From Porites lobata (lineage: Eukaryota; Cnidaria; Anthozoa; Scleractinia; Poritidae): DNA of 64,000 bases. Shown here one piece after another: positions 21,353 to 32,803 of the stretch. Position 1 is the first letter of the stretch. Each line of letters begins with the position of its first letter. The notes under the pieces are model-generated. The model was not told the DNA's origin, did no database searches, and saw only the letters and a list, made by a program, of their open reading frames with translations. Location of the stretch: contig CALNXK010000124.1 of assembly GCA_942486035.1 (NCBI GenBank), positions 178,501-242,500 on the forward strand. Direction: 5' to 3'. The position numbers and the translations under genes are program-made.

Positions 21353-24300
21353 TCACGTAAACTCTAGTATGTCACGCTTTCTTCTTGAAAGATCATCACC
21401 CACGATCTGGTTAATGGGCACGTGCATGAAAGCTGGTCTAAACAAGCCATACTTCCACTCATTGAGTACTGACAGCACATAATGTATTGTCCTTGGCTTA
21501 ACGACTAAAGACAACGGTAATGTTTGGGAAAATTTTGTTTTCCTGTGAATGCCCCCCAACTTAACTTTCATCAAAATGTCCCTGCACACATTTGCAACTT
21601 CAATGCTCATCAAGCGAGTCTGCCTTTTAGACACGACATATTTCTTTAGGTTCCGTATAGTCACCAACAAACATTTAGAGTCCAGCGATCGCGTGTTACT
21701 CTTCAGTCCGTAATCTACAAAATGGCGAGAGCGGATCAGTTTCTCCACTGATAATTGATGCGATCGTCGACGCGGAGTCTCGCAGGCGCAAAGTTTCACG
21801 TCCACGCCCCTGTCTGCGCAATTTTCATATTTACTATAAAAGCTTAGTCGTGTGTATTTAATGAAGGTGATTCTGTGTTCTCGAACACTTGAGTGCCGAA
21901 GCTGGACTTCGAAGCGTTCTTTTGATTTAATACCATAGGCTGGCTCAACAACTAAAATCATTGTTGTGATGTAATATTTGCCGGCTATCTCCTGCCTTGG
22001 CCGCTCAATAGCTTTTCCAACAAATCTGGCGCAATTTCCGTATCCACTTAAGTGTTTGCTTTCTGATTTACCGGCTAAATATTGTTTCTGCACTAAATTA
22101 TTAATATGTCCAACGGCAAACTCTGCTAGCCATAAAATATCCACTGAATTTGCACTCAGGAACTTTCTCCAACCTTTGCAACGACACATCACCTCCGAAT
22201 GAAGACCTTGTATATCTGTGCATGTGCGAGTAGCAGACACTGGTCTCAGTAAGCCACTAGCCTGACTGACCGCGGCACCACTTTCTGTCAGCTCTGCGAC
22301 AGAAGTAATTGTGTAGTGTAAATCCGACACGGTGACTAAGCGTTTTTGGTTTTCAATAAGAGCGTTCAGTCTATCTTTGCCCAAGCGTTGTGCTACTTTA
22401 TGTGGAATGATCATAAAAAGCATTGGGCTATAAACCTCTAAGCTTCCTTGCAGTGTTTGGATAGCATAATCTGTTGTCTTACCTCCATGATCTGAGAGAA
22501 TGATTGTCAAAGTGTTTTCGCTTCTTGCCATTTCTTCCAGAAATCTTGACAAAAAACGATCGTCGTTTCGAATGCGCTTTCCAGAGGGTTCGTGTCCTGT
22601 GTTAAGATGAGTATAAGTTAATCCTGGAGCAGCTGCAGGATTTCGATCTATTAATGACAGAAACCTTCGAACATAAGAAAGAAGATATTCACTCAGTGTT
22701 CTGCCATCCCAGCAAAGAGTGTTGTTGCGTTTTTTACGCCCGAAAGGATTCGTAACCCCAAGATCCTTTAGGATCTCACAAGAAAGATAACTGAGACCCA
22801 CATTGTCTAAATAAGGATTGGTTTCCTGTTTGTAGTTTTCAAAAACTTGTTTGAATCCCTCTGTGAAAGGTTCGATGTTTTTCTTGTAAGAAGGGGAGAG
22901 AAAACTTCCCCACCCATCGTACCAACACAAGTCTTCCTGCATTAAAATTTGGTATCCAAATCGTTTAAACTTCTCCGCGAGTATGTTTATATTGTTTGTT
23001 CTTTCTGATTTATACTCTAGTGATTTGCCTGCCATCAAAAACTGGGTGTTCACAAGAGTGTAGGAAGCAAAGCTTTGAACGAGCTCAAAATCAAGCACAC
23101 TGGCCTGGAAACTAGAATCTTTTGCAATATCACGAAGAGACTGGACCGAGCGAGGCATGGATCTGTAAAAGTGTGACCGAGAAACTGAATCCTCAAGTAC
23201 AATATTAATGTTTATCTTTCTCTTTGCATGATCTGTTTTTGTCGTCGCACGTTTTAAAATTGGCGGGAATATTAGAGCTTGTTTGACACTTTTATTCCTC
23301 TCCTTGCACTTCAGTAAACAAAAGTTAAAACCATTTATTGAAGTTCGAGATACAATCTCAGGTAACTCTTGCTCCAATTCTCCTACGCTGTGAAATTGGC
23401 GCCAATCGTTCTCGTTGTGTATGATTCCAAACCTCGGATCCGCACAGCCGAGAAAGACTGGCGATGACTTGTCGCACACGTCTCTCCAACATGTCACAGA
23501 AACTCTCTCTGTGGGGCCAAACCTCGACTCCGTGAGAAATGTACAAATTGGCCGACTAGGAAGCATTACGCAGTCATGTGTATCTGCATTCGTGACGTTG
23601 AACATCCCAAAGTAACTAAACGCTTCATGGCAATCCTTGTCAGTTCTCTTATAGGGCACACAACTCATATTTACAGCTTTCTTTGTTGCAATATGTAATC
23701 CTTCATACTGACACTGAGAAGAATCTTTGCGCTGCTGATCCTGCTTTGAGATTATTTCTTCTTGGAGAGAGGAATGACTCTCTTCGTCTGATAGAAGAAG
23801 AAGTCTTTGCTTTAAATCCAAAGTTCTTTGTTGGTTTATCTCTGCTGCTGTCATGTCGTGGACTCCATTTATTGTAAGTTGCTCAGGGTTTCTGGCTTTA
23901 TCTAAAAAGTCAAATGGTAAAAAAAAACAGTGACGTAAAGATTAAGTGAGATTAAGTGAGGTCAAGCCAAGAGCATAAGCTTAAAAGATGTTTTATGTTT
24001 ACTGACGATTTTCTCAAAAGTTTTGGCGAAAGGGCCGATAAACTGAGATTTACGATGCAAATGTTTACTATATGAACCAAAGGCAAATACTCGCAGGGGC
24101 GGATGACCATCCGATTGTTATGTATCCGACGTCAACGTAACATGTACCTCATACCTCTTTGCGATGCAAACCTAACGGCCAACGGCCAAAGCAATACATA
24201 GCAGAGGCTGCCCATGATCAGGAAGTTTGCCGTTTGCGTGAGAAACGACGTGATGACTACAGATAAAAGGAGCATTTAAAGGCGCTCACTAAAAGCGACC

Positions 24301-24624
24301 ATTGTCATGGTGGAAAATGACCCTTGTAAAAGGGTTACTTTGCCTGCATAGGTTGACTAATCCTACCTCCAATGTAAAAGACTTACTGTCCAATAAAAGG
24401 GAGGAATGGCCATGACAAGAGTGTTAAATGTTAAAATGACCTCCGGGAGTTCAAAGTGTCTAGACGTGTATACATGAAACTATGAACTCACCTGCTTGGA
24501 CTCTAACCAAATAATGTTGTTGATGACTAAGAAACTTGATGGATCCCAGGCCCCAATCGGGATTTTGATAAAGAAACATAACTGACACGAGTCCAAGGCA
24601 AAGCAGTAAAAAGAAAAGCTGCTT
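21353..24624 (-). CDS. DUF229 / alkaline-phosphatase-like membrane protein, copy C
   Basis: Main exon 23,901-21,353 (2,549 bp, the same length as copy B) is fully open and closely similar to B, with DSVSRSHF/MPRSVQSL and SDHGGKTTDY intact. The membrane-anchor exon runs from acceptor 24,624 to donor 24,492 (133 bp) and joins in phase 1, encoding the same signal-anchor helix. Upstream of this acceptor copy C differs: an extra base and the duplication breakpoint near 24,735 remove the in-frame ATG used in copy B, and the plus-strand partner gene is absent. So either translation starts in another upstream exon or this copy has lost its promoter and start. Substitutions against B look mostly conservative, suggesting selection or recent conversion. 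Reaction unknown. Confidence 0.8.
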
Positions 24625-24735
24625 CTGTAAAGGGAACAAAAAGGCGAGTAAAGTTACGCAGAGGTGAAAGTAAATTAGGTAAACTGAGGTTCTTTTATGA
24701 GCAAGTTCTGTAGCGAGGTAGAGGAGGAATTCTTC

Positions 24736-25408
24736 TCCATCAAACTCTTATCCCGAGAATTTACAAGGGCCTAACCCCTTAATTTCCGGGAAGAAACTCG
24801 TCAGATATTATGAGAAAAATGTTTATTCAGTCAGTGAGACGGGCGACTCGGAAGAAATTTTAAAAAATTGCAAGCAGTACTCCCCGTACCAGCTGGAGTA
24901 CTCCAGTTATTTTCATTAGATAGTGAGACCCGTGCTTAGATCATAAGAAGCTTGTCAATGACATGTTGCGTAACTGTATTTACTTTGCGATTGCCACTGC
25001 TTTCAGATAAAAGATCAAAGATTTTTTCGCGCGCTCACCACTCCGCTCAGCATGTGATGTATGATCATAGCTCTGCTCTGATTGGATAATACTAATGGCA
25101 CGTGCCAAAACTCCCGCGAAAACAGTTTCTAAAATCAAAGGGTTGCCCCTTTGTATGGGAGATCGCAATGCAGGCTTCAAGACATCGGCTCCTATCACCG
25201 GGTCTGAAATTTATCAAACTCAAGCATTTTTCGTGGCAAGCCTCTTGGTGGCATGAAAAGATGTACGACTCTTGAATACAAGAAATAAAGACAAAGATTA
25301 AATCATGGCAGCTTCCCATTATCATTTGTGCATTATGCCAAAATTTCGGTGGAGAAATAAAAGAAACGCTTCAGTCCACGTGAAAATTTCTGGCCAAAGT
25401 GGTCCAAT
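24736..25408. other. Right breakpoint of the cluster; no gene
   Basis: Similarity to units A and B ends near 24,735, just upstream of the DUF229 anchor exon. The following 0.67 kb has short open frames only and nothing recognisable. Confidence 0.5.
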
Positions 25409-25887
25409 TCCTATTTATATTCACGACTAACAGACGGGAATGGGTGTGCAGCTCGAACTGTGGAGCCTGAGTGTTTAATGCCGTCCAAATAACATACAAA
25501 GTTCAACATCATAACTTAAGAATGGTATACAAATATCCCTAAATAAAGTCACTCAGGCTAAACTATACACGTGCGCCGCCTGATACGAAAACCCAAAAAC
25601 CCAATGGGAAAAAATTGGGAACGTATTCCACAACCGATGCGATCGCACAACCTCTGGGTGTTAAGGGTAAAAAATCAATCAACAGATGAATAAAGTAAGA
25701 TATAAAAATAAAAGTTGATAGTTCGAGAGCTGAGATGAATACATTACAACTGTAAAAACCTTATATACCTCAAAACAATAGCGTCAATTACCGCCATAGC
25801 GGCTAACGTGCGTTCATACCAGTAGGAAAGTATTTACATTCTCTGTCACTGACACTACGTTTAGCTCCCCTGAATGTAAATACATGT
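25409..25887. repeat. Right copy of the 480-bp direct repeat
   Basis: Matches 908-1,395 in the same orientation; see that entry. Confidence 0.7.
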
Positions 25888-27093
25888 CTTGTGGTGGTCG
25901 TTTTGACCATTTTCCCATGAAATTCCACCCGTTTTTGCCGGGACTGTTTGGTTTGGCAAGATGGTAAGCACCCCCTGTACTGTATGCATGAAAACAGGGG
26001 GAAGGATGAACTACAAATGCAAACAAGCATAAGGTCTCCGAGGCCATAAACGCCTGTCGGTATCAATTGAGAGAGCAGAACAAAAGGGTGACGTGAAGTT
26101 TATGGTAGAAGAATGACGCATCAAAAAAATTCTTAGTCTGCCCATCAGAACCAGGAATAGCCAAGTATATTCCGTTACGAGAATTGTCACAAAATCAGGT
26201 GTCTTTAAAAAGAAGGGGTTTGTGAATGCAATAATCGATACTTACCATTGTCAGTAGACTCAATGAGAAAAAGCATTCCTTCATTCTTGAAAGTAACAGA
26301 CGAGCAGTGTAATGCTACCGCCGGTATCAACAATTGGTAACAGTTGCTGACAAAACTGGTGACCACGCGTTTCATACCACGTGCCGCGATCTGAGAAAGA
26401 CCCGCTCGCTAACATCACCCCCTTCATGGTTACGAGAGAGAAAAAACAAATACATGACAGAGATATTCGAAAGTTTAAGGTCATTAAGGGTTAGTTTTGA
26501 GAACTTTCTTCTCTTGAGAGTCAATCTCACAGAATCGTTTATCTCAGAAGATTTTAACTTTCAGTCCATGATTCAAATACCGTAATCAACGATTATTTGA
26601 AATGGAGAATTTCCATCGAGCAATGTGTTATTTTCCATTGTCATAAATTGAATTTAAAAAAAACATGGGATACGGCTTTAAGGGGCTCGAAAGCAGTAAA
26701 AAGTGGAAAATCTGAAAAATCTAGAAACTAAACATAAAGAAAGTACTTTGAGATAATCATATGTTAAAGATACCTGTGCTGTGAATGAGCGGTGTTCATG
26801 GTTGGTTTGACTTCCCCATACAAGAAAAAAAGCAATGATTTCTTAAATGAAATGAAATAAACAAACTATATTCTGGTGGCATTCAATTCAACACAACCAC
26901 CAATCTGATGGTATAGTCCATTCTTTGATTTGTTAAAACGCCCGCTGAATAAACCACCCGCAACAGGATCGGTGTCCTGTTCTGGGCCTTTGTTTGATTA
27001 TCTTGTATCTGACATGCTTACAATACGAAGCTAAGATCAGAGATCGTTACTTGACTGTCGGCGTTCCGACGCAGTATCCCAGTCGGTTTAACA
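25888..27093. other. No supported gene
   Basis: Short open frames on both strands without motif or splice support. I see no recognisable transposon ends in this 1.2 kb. Confidence 0.4.
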
Positions 27094-27159
27094 TTATCTG
27101 CGTCGTTCCCAGGGTTCCCTCATTTCCTTCCGCCACGCAGAAACATAGAGGATATTATT

Positions 27160-27383
27160 AGGGAGCTTAAGCAACAGCGTTTTTGAGCGACGGACGTCAA
27201 CCGGAAGTGGACTTTTTGCATCACTGGGGAACGGTTTGGTTGAAACTCTCGGGTAAATCGTCTTTAAAAGTGAAAAGAAACTCAGCAATACAAGTTTGTT
27301 AGCGTCAAGGCATATAAAAAGGGAGAAGGCCTCACTTCCGGTTGACGTGCGTCGCTCAAAAACGTCTTTGCTTAAGGTCCCTA
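27160..27383. mobile_element. MITE 'GGGAGCTTAAGCAAC', about 224 bp
   Basis: The left end GGGAGCTTAAGCAACAGCG, followed by GACGTCAACCGGAAGTG, is mirrored on the right by CACTTCCGGTTGACGTGCG and GTCTTTGCTTAAGGTCCC. Half of a related element is seen near 56,075-56,130. A minus-strand open frame at 27,094-27,612 runs through the element and is not a gene. Confidence 0.8.
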
Positions 27384-28530
27384 TTGGAAATCCCCACGAG
27401 TCCTTTCCAATCTCGTTCCCAGATTCCGCGTAATCCTTATCCGTAACGTGGACTCTGGGAACAAGTTTGAGTCCGTTTAAGTTTGTTAGCGCATACAATT
27501 TCACGATTTTACCGCTGTCCACATGAAGACCAAACTTTTTCGTTAGAACCATTGTTAAGTCGGCTTTGACAGGATGTGCCTTTGGTAAATTTGTGCCATT
27601 GGCTAAACTCAAACATTCAGAATTATGCCAGAAATTATAGTAGGTCCCTTATAGTTGCTTTTCCATGCATTAAACGTGAATGGGTGATTCATTTTTCTCC
27701 AATAGTTTTTCAACGTGAAGCGTGAAGGAGAAATTCTACTTTTCCGTGAGGCGCGATGTAAGCTTTTGATTTAGTTTTATTTTTTCGTAAATCTTATCGT
27801 ACATGTGAAACTTTTTTATTATTATTATTTTAAACATGATGAATGAATTTGGTCCAATGTTTACGTGATTCAGTTTTTGGAAGGGTTTAAAGGGACCCTC
27901 TGATAACGGTGTTCTTGATATCGAGTTTCCACTGAATTATCGTGTAGCTAGAACCTAATAGGGGACGATTGATAGCCTTCCGATCTTTCAGAGGTACGTT
28001 CACGGAATGCTGCTTTAGAATACGTTACTTTCGGGGCCTAGCAAAATGTCTGGAAAACTACGTGAAACCTCCTTTCAGTTAATTTATATGTAGATTGAAA
28101 AGCTCATCGGATATGTGAATTGATTTCAGTCTCCAAACACCATGCGTGGAGAATTATATTGTTTCAGATACACCTGCGCCAGCAATTGATTTTACCTTCA
28201 CCCTCAAATAACTGCTTAGAACGAAAGCTATAGTAACGTCTAACCTTTTAATATCTGCGACCACCTCACTCCCCGCGAGTCCCGCATGATTGCAAATGAA
28301 CATGTTAGGACACTTGAAGTGGTCGCTTACGAAAGCTAAATTGTATTTGTAACAGCTTTTGAAGGACCAAGAAGAATGTCTACAATCACAAGCAAAATTG
28401 GCTTTCTTTTAAGTGGCACCCCGCCAATTACTGCTTTCTGCCAACTGTTAAAACTTGAACCTGTTTTAGGTTTCCTTAAGTGCTCTTAAATTCCTTTCTC
28501 TCTCCGACTGGTGCAATGAATTTTTAATCA
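27384..28530. other. No supported gene
   Basis: A short inverted pair, TTCCCAGAGTCCACG-like near 27,450 and the AACGAGATT-type repeat near 27,410, belongs to the AACGAGGTTCCCAGGG repeat class also seen at 58,333. The remainder to 28,530 is unremarkable. Confidence 0.35.
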
Positions 28531-30500
28531 ACAACAACAACAACACCAAAAGCTTTATTTGCATGACCATAAAGGAATTACAGTATTGCAAAAGCTATTA
28601 ATCTAAATTAAGTACTAATTCAACTAATTAGTACGTGCAAAACATTACAAAACGTGACAGTTCTCATTCATTCATTCATTGATATTAATTTGGTCCTTAA
28701 TTCAAAGCATTGCGAGATAAATGAAACTAATTGACAGTTAATTAAATAATCAGAAGAATTCATAAGAAGAGATATTAAAGTATCGTGTGAAAGTGATTTG
28801 AAGTCAGGTATTTTAGTTTCTAGTTTCGAGAAAAATATGTCTCTGATCTGAGAATAAGCCTTACAATCTAGTAAGAAATGATTTTCATCTTCGATTTTCT
28901 TACTTGTACAAAAGTGACATATCCTTTCATTGCGAGGAATGTTTTCGTATCTACCTGTTTCAATTCTAAGTTGATGACTACTTATTCTAAATCTAACTAA
29001 TGTTTTTCTCGAAGGGTTTTTTCTTGTTAAAACTAGGTACGGCGAGGGGCTATAGTCGTCTTTGATTGTACAATAAAAACTGAGTTTTTGTGATTGTTGA
29101 AGTGTCTGATTCCAGTAAGAGACGTATTTATTTTTCATTATGCCGATATACCTATTAACTATTGAGTCACTCAATGAATTACAGGAAAAGTCATAGTTTA
29201 GATCATAGTAGTCAACCATTTTCATGAGATTAGAGTAAAAGCTAGTTTGTCCGTTATGATGAAGGTCAATTGAAATTTGTAAGGCCTGTTTAACTATAGA
29301 ATCTTCATCCTTACCTCTCAGATAGTCTAAGTAATTTAGAATCTTTTTATTTATATCAATGATCATGGGAAATTTACCGAGTTCAGCTCTACAAGCAATG
29401 TTGGATGCCTTGTTATGTACTTGTAAATAACGTTTACAGAATTGCAAATGGGTTTTTTCAATTGCAGAGCTGTCCCAGGACTTAAAATCTGATTTAACAA
29501 AAGCACCCCAAACTTCGCTGTTGTAGGTTAGAATTGGTGAAATCATAGAGTCAAAAATTTTACACGCAAGTGAGGGCTTAAGATTATTCAAATCCGTGTG
29601 TCGCCTGAGGCTGAAGAGCGCGTGAAGAGCTTTTTGTCGGAGATGTTCAAGCGAAAGTGTAAAATTTCCAGAAGATGTAATTCGAGTTCCTAAGTAAGTA
29701 TAGTTTTGGACAACGTCGATTACTTCATTGCCTATGCGAAAGTTATGTTCACATTTTCGTGTGCATCGTTGAAAAATCATTATTTTGGTTTTCTTAGGAT
29801 TTATTCTAAGCATCCATGAGTTGCAATATGAAGATAGTACGTTAAGGCAGTTTTGTAGACCAAGTTTGGATCGCGATAATATTATCAAGTCATCTGCGTA
29901 AAGGAGAGAGTTGAGTCTGGTGCCATTTGGTAACACGAAGGGGTCTGATAAAACATTGTCAAATGAGAACGCTAGATCGTTAAGGTATAAGTTAAAGAGC
30001 AGAGGGCTTAAAATGCAGCCTTGCCGCACTCCTCTTGCGTATTGAAAAGATCGCGTTTTGTTATTTCCAATCCTGACAGAGCAGGTAGACTTCAGAGTAT
30101 AGACTCTTAATTAGACTATAAAACTTTCCTTGGACATTGATCTTAGATAACTTATAGAGAAGCCCATCATGCCAAACCGAATCAAAGGCTTTCCTAAAGT
30201 CAACAAAACACGCATATATTTTCTCCTTGTGACAATGGACATATTTGTCTATTAATGTTCGAAGTGTGAAGACATGATCTGCTGTTCTATTATTTGCTAG
30301 AAAACCAATTTGAGACTTGTGAAGTATATTATTTAAGTCAACGTGCTTTAGAAGTCTCTGACTGAGAATTGAACAAAATAGTTTTCCAATACAACTGGAA
30401 ATACAAATTCCACGGTAGTTTGATGGATCGCTTTTAGTACCACATTTAAAAATTGGTGTAATGAGGCCATCACACCACATTTGGGGCATAGTTCAGTCAT
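28531..30500 (-). mobile_element. 5'-truncated non-LTR retrotransposon (LINE)
   Basis: Two minus-strand open frames, 30,489-30,061 and 30,029-28,668, together form most of a reverse transcriptase. The first has SNYRGICISSCIGKLF and FVDFRKAFDSVWHDGLLYKL; the second starts with VRQGCILSPLLFNLYLNDL and carries the catalytic LLYADDLII box, then thumb and C-terminal sequence ending with a CHFC...HFLLDC Cys/His motif. A 1-bp frameshift near 30,090 separates them, and a stop just upstream of 30,489 ends the homology. The 3' end is a (GTT)n tail (28,531-28,552 on the plus strand as CAA repeats). No endonuclease domain is present, so the element is dead on arrival or decayed. Family could be CR1, L2 or Tx1-like; not resolved. 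Confidence 0.9.
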
Positions 30501-31435
30501 CGTAGAGCGTCTTTATCCCTTTCGAATTTTTTAGGGCTTTTTTATTGGACTATTTTTCTGAACGTTTTGTTGGGTGCTAAAAGTTTGCCATTAACTTAAG
30601 ATTTTCTGACCTTCTTCCGCCTTTATTTCTTTCGAAAAAGCAAACCGCATATTAGGGCTCCATACATTTACTTCTTCAAACAGATTTTTTCTGAAAACGG
30701 TCGTTTGGTAAGGGTCTCAAAGGGTTTAAGCGATAGGCGTAAAATGGCCAAAAATTTAGTCGATAGCCGTAAAAATTGAAAAAATTTTAACCGTTAGCCG
30801 TGATTAGGGTAAAAATAGTTAACCGTTAAAAAACATTTGCTCGCTAGATTTGTTAATTTTAAGAAAGGTGCTAAAATCACTTATGACCGGTTGCGTTTCT
30901 AATTTCGCGACTACTTTGACTTTGACCGTACGTTCGCGCGTCTGCTTTTGCTTTTTCACGAAGGTTCTTTTTAATTGAACTGTTATGTCTGTTATCAGGA
31001 ATGATCTTTTTCATCCCTTACAAAAAAATGCTACTTGACTGGCAATAGCTTAAACATTTTTATTTAAAGTTAAGTTAAAAGCGCATATCATTTTAAGAGA
31101 ATGAGAAAACTCTCATCGTTTTAAGATCTTCAAAGCCGCTCTTCCCAGCTTGGCTCCGACACTTGTAAATGTGAGAGTCATAGAAATGTTCGAGTTCTCC
31201 ATCTATTTACTCGTCCTTTTTCAGTTCGTGTTTTACCAGTTCGGGAGTATGCCAGTTTTGGAAGAAGCGATGACGTAATGATTCCATTGTTCTGCTAAAA
31301 ATACGCAAAAAAGGGGGAAAATAATCGCCAAAAACAAGGGAGCTTTTTTCAAAGCCTGTTCCAGGTCCACTCGTTCAATATCCGGGACTTCCGAGCTAGC
31401 AGTGCTGATCAAGAAGCCTTTTCCTTGCTTTTTGA
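30501..31435. other. Repeat-rich, no secure gene
   Basis: Near 30,720-30,860 there are loosely repeated units with GCGATAGGCGTAAAA and GTTAGCCGTGATTAGGGTAAA. A minus-strand open frame 31,233-31,442 (69 codons, one hydrophobic stretch) has no splice partner that I can find. Confidence 0.35.
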
Positions 31436-31532
31436 ATGTCAAGAGCAGTTTCGTGCCACATTACGGTAGTTAAAATCGACAGTTATCAAACAGCGTTCGA
31501 AGACGTCGCCGCCATATTGACGGGCATCGAAT
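31436..31532 (+). other. Possible first exon
   Basis: An open frame from ATG 31,436 reaches a strong donor GTAAGTAC at about 31,533. No partner exon joins in frame; the next candidate exon (32,484) needs a different phase. This may be a first exon, partly untranslated, of an unrecognised gene. Confidence 0.2.
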
Positions 31533-31811
31533 GTAAGTACATGTCTTTATGTTTAGTTTTCAGTATCTTGCCGAATTTTTACGAAATCACAACTAATTTT
31601 CCTCAAAACTACAACGAGTAAGGTGTGTTCAGGCAAAGTTTCATCGATGGTAACAACCTAGTAAAAATGGTAACCACACATTGAAAATTGCCAACGGACA
31701 GGAAGGGTTACTATATTGATGGTTATGCTTTAGTCTGTCCATGTATTTTTAGTTATAAGCGATCAAGTCTGTTTTTGGTTGTGTTCACCGGCAATGTATG
31801 CGACTCTGATC

Positions 31812-32101
31812 CCCGGGGGAGGGCACTTCAGGAATTTCTTGGTGGGGATGTGCCGCTGGGAGCCTGGAACCCTTAACCTTTACCAGAGCTAGTTCAGCTG
31901 AATTTTGCTACCCTATACTAGAGTAAACTCCCCACATTCCCCTATCCTAGAGTAGCTGTGTACCTAGTCTAGATAAAATCTTCAACCAACTGATCAGTTA
32001 CCTGAAAAATGATACCCTATTCTAGAGCCAAACGCTCTGATTTATATACCCTATCCTAGAGTAAACTGCTTGAAAACCATACCCTTCACAGCGGCACATA
32101 A

Positions 32102-32135
<34 letters not shown>

Positions 32136-32138
32136 GGG
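31812..32138. mobile_element. hAT-type MITE with 8-bp target duplication
   Basis: The element begins CCCGGGGGAGGGCAC and ends GTACCCCCCCCCCGGG, flanked on each side by CTCTGATC (31,804-31,811 and 32,139-32,146). An 8-bp duplication points to the hAT superfamily. The interior repeats 'ACCCTATNCTAGAGTA' several times between 31,908 and 32,065. No coding capacity. Confidence 0.85.
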
Positions 32139-32483
32139 CTCTGATCTTGAAATCACTTTATTGATCCAGATCATGTGTGTGGAATGAGTTTTAAATCAGT
32201 GTGAGTAGGTTCTTATATTGATTTCTTATATTTTGATCAGGATGTCCGTCCAAAATGTAGACAAACATCTGGACATATTACAAACATGTTACCGCGTATG
32301 TGCCAAAAAGCTGGGAAAAGGAACGAGGAAGACAAATGTTAAATATCTTCAGAACGACATATTTGTGCTCTGAGGGCAAAATCTTGCTTTAGATTCGCCT
32401 CATGTTACTCTGTAATAAAAAATTTAATGTCCAAATTCAACCCTACCTCAGTTAAATCAAACAAGTGTTTTTGTTTCTTTGTA

Positions 32484-32720
32484 GTGTGGTCACAGGCTTA
32501 CCTACCACCACAAAAGCCCCTCCTCCCTCTCAAAAATGGGTAAGAGGGAAACAGGTTGGAGGGGGGGCTTATATACCTTGTGAGTGGAAGCTCACACTCA
32601 ATGACCATTCAACTATAGAAGAGACTGTGGCCCTTATTCATGGGGCTTTAAAGGAGTTAGATGAGGAAGGAGTCATGGAAGTGGAGGCTTGTGAAGAGTT
32701 TCTCCACATAATGTTCAATC
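32484..32720 (+). other. Possible coding exon of unknown family
   Basis: After a good acceptor (TTGTTTCTTTGTAG) the frame encodes TGLPTTTKAPPPSQKW and then a helix-rich acidic stretch, TIEETVALIHGALKELDEEG, followed by a Met/Glu-rich part. The composition looks coding. I find no clear donor and do not recognise the domain. It could be an isolated exon of a gene whose other exons escape detection, or a relic. Confidence 0.3.
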
Positions 32721-32803
32721 CCTTGCGTCAAATATTGTTTATACTTTACAAATGCCAAATACATAATATGTTCAGTCCCTGTGCTGTGCAAAGGTCAATC
32801 TGA

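Noticed and set aside
27094..27612. Minus-strand open frame of 172 codons
   Set aside because: Most of it runs through the MITE at 27,160-27,383 and an AACGAG-type repeat; no splice partner or domain.
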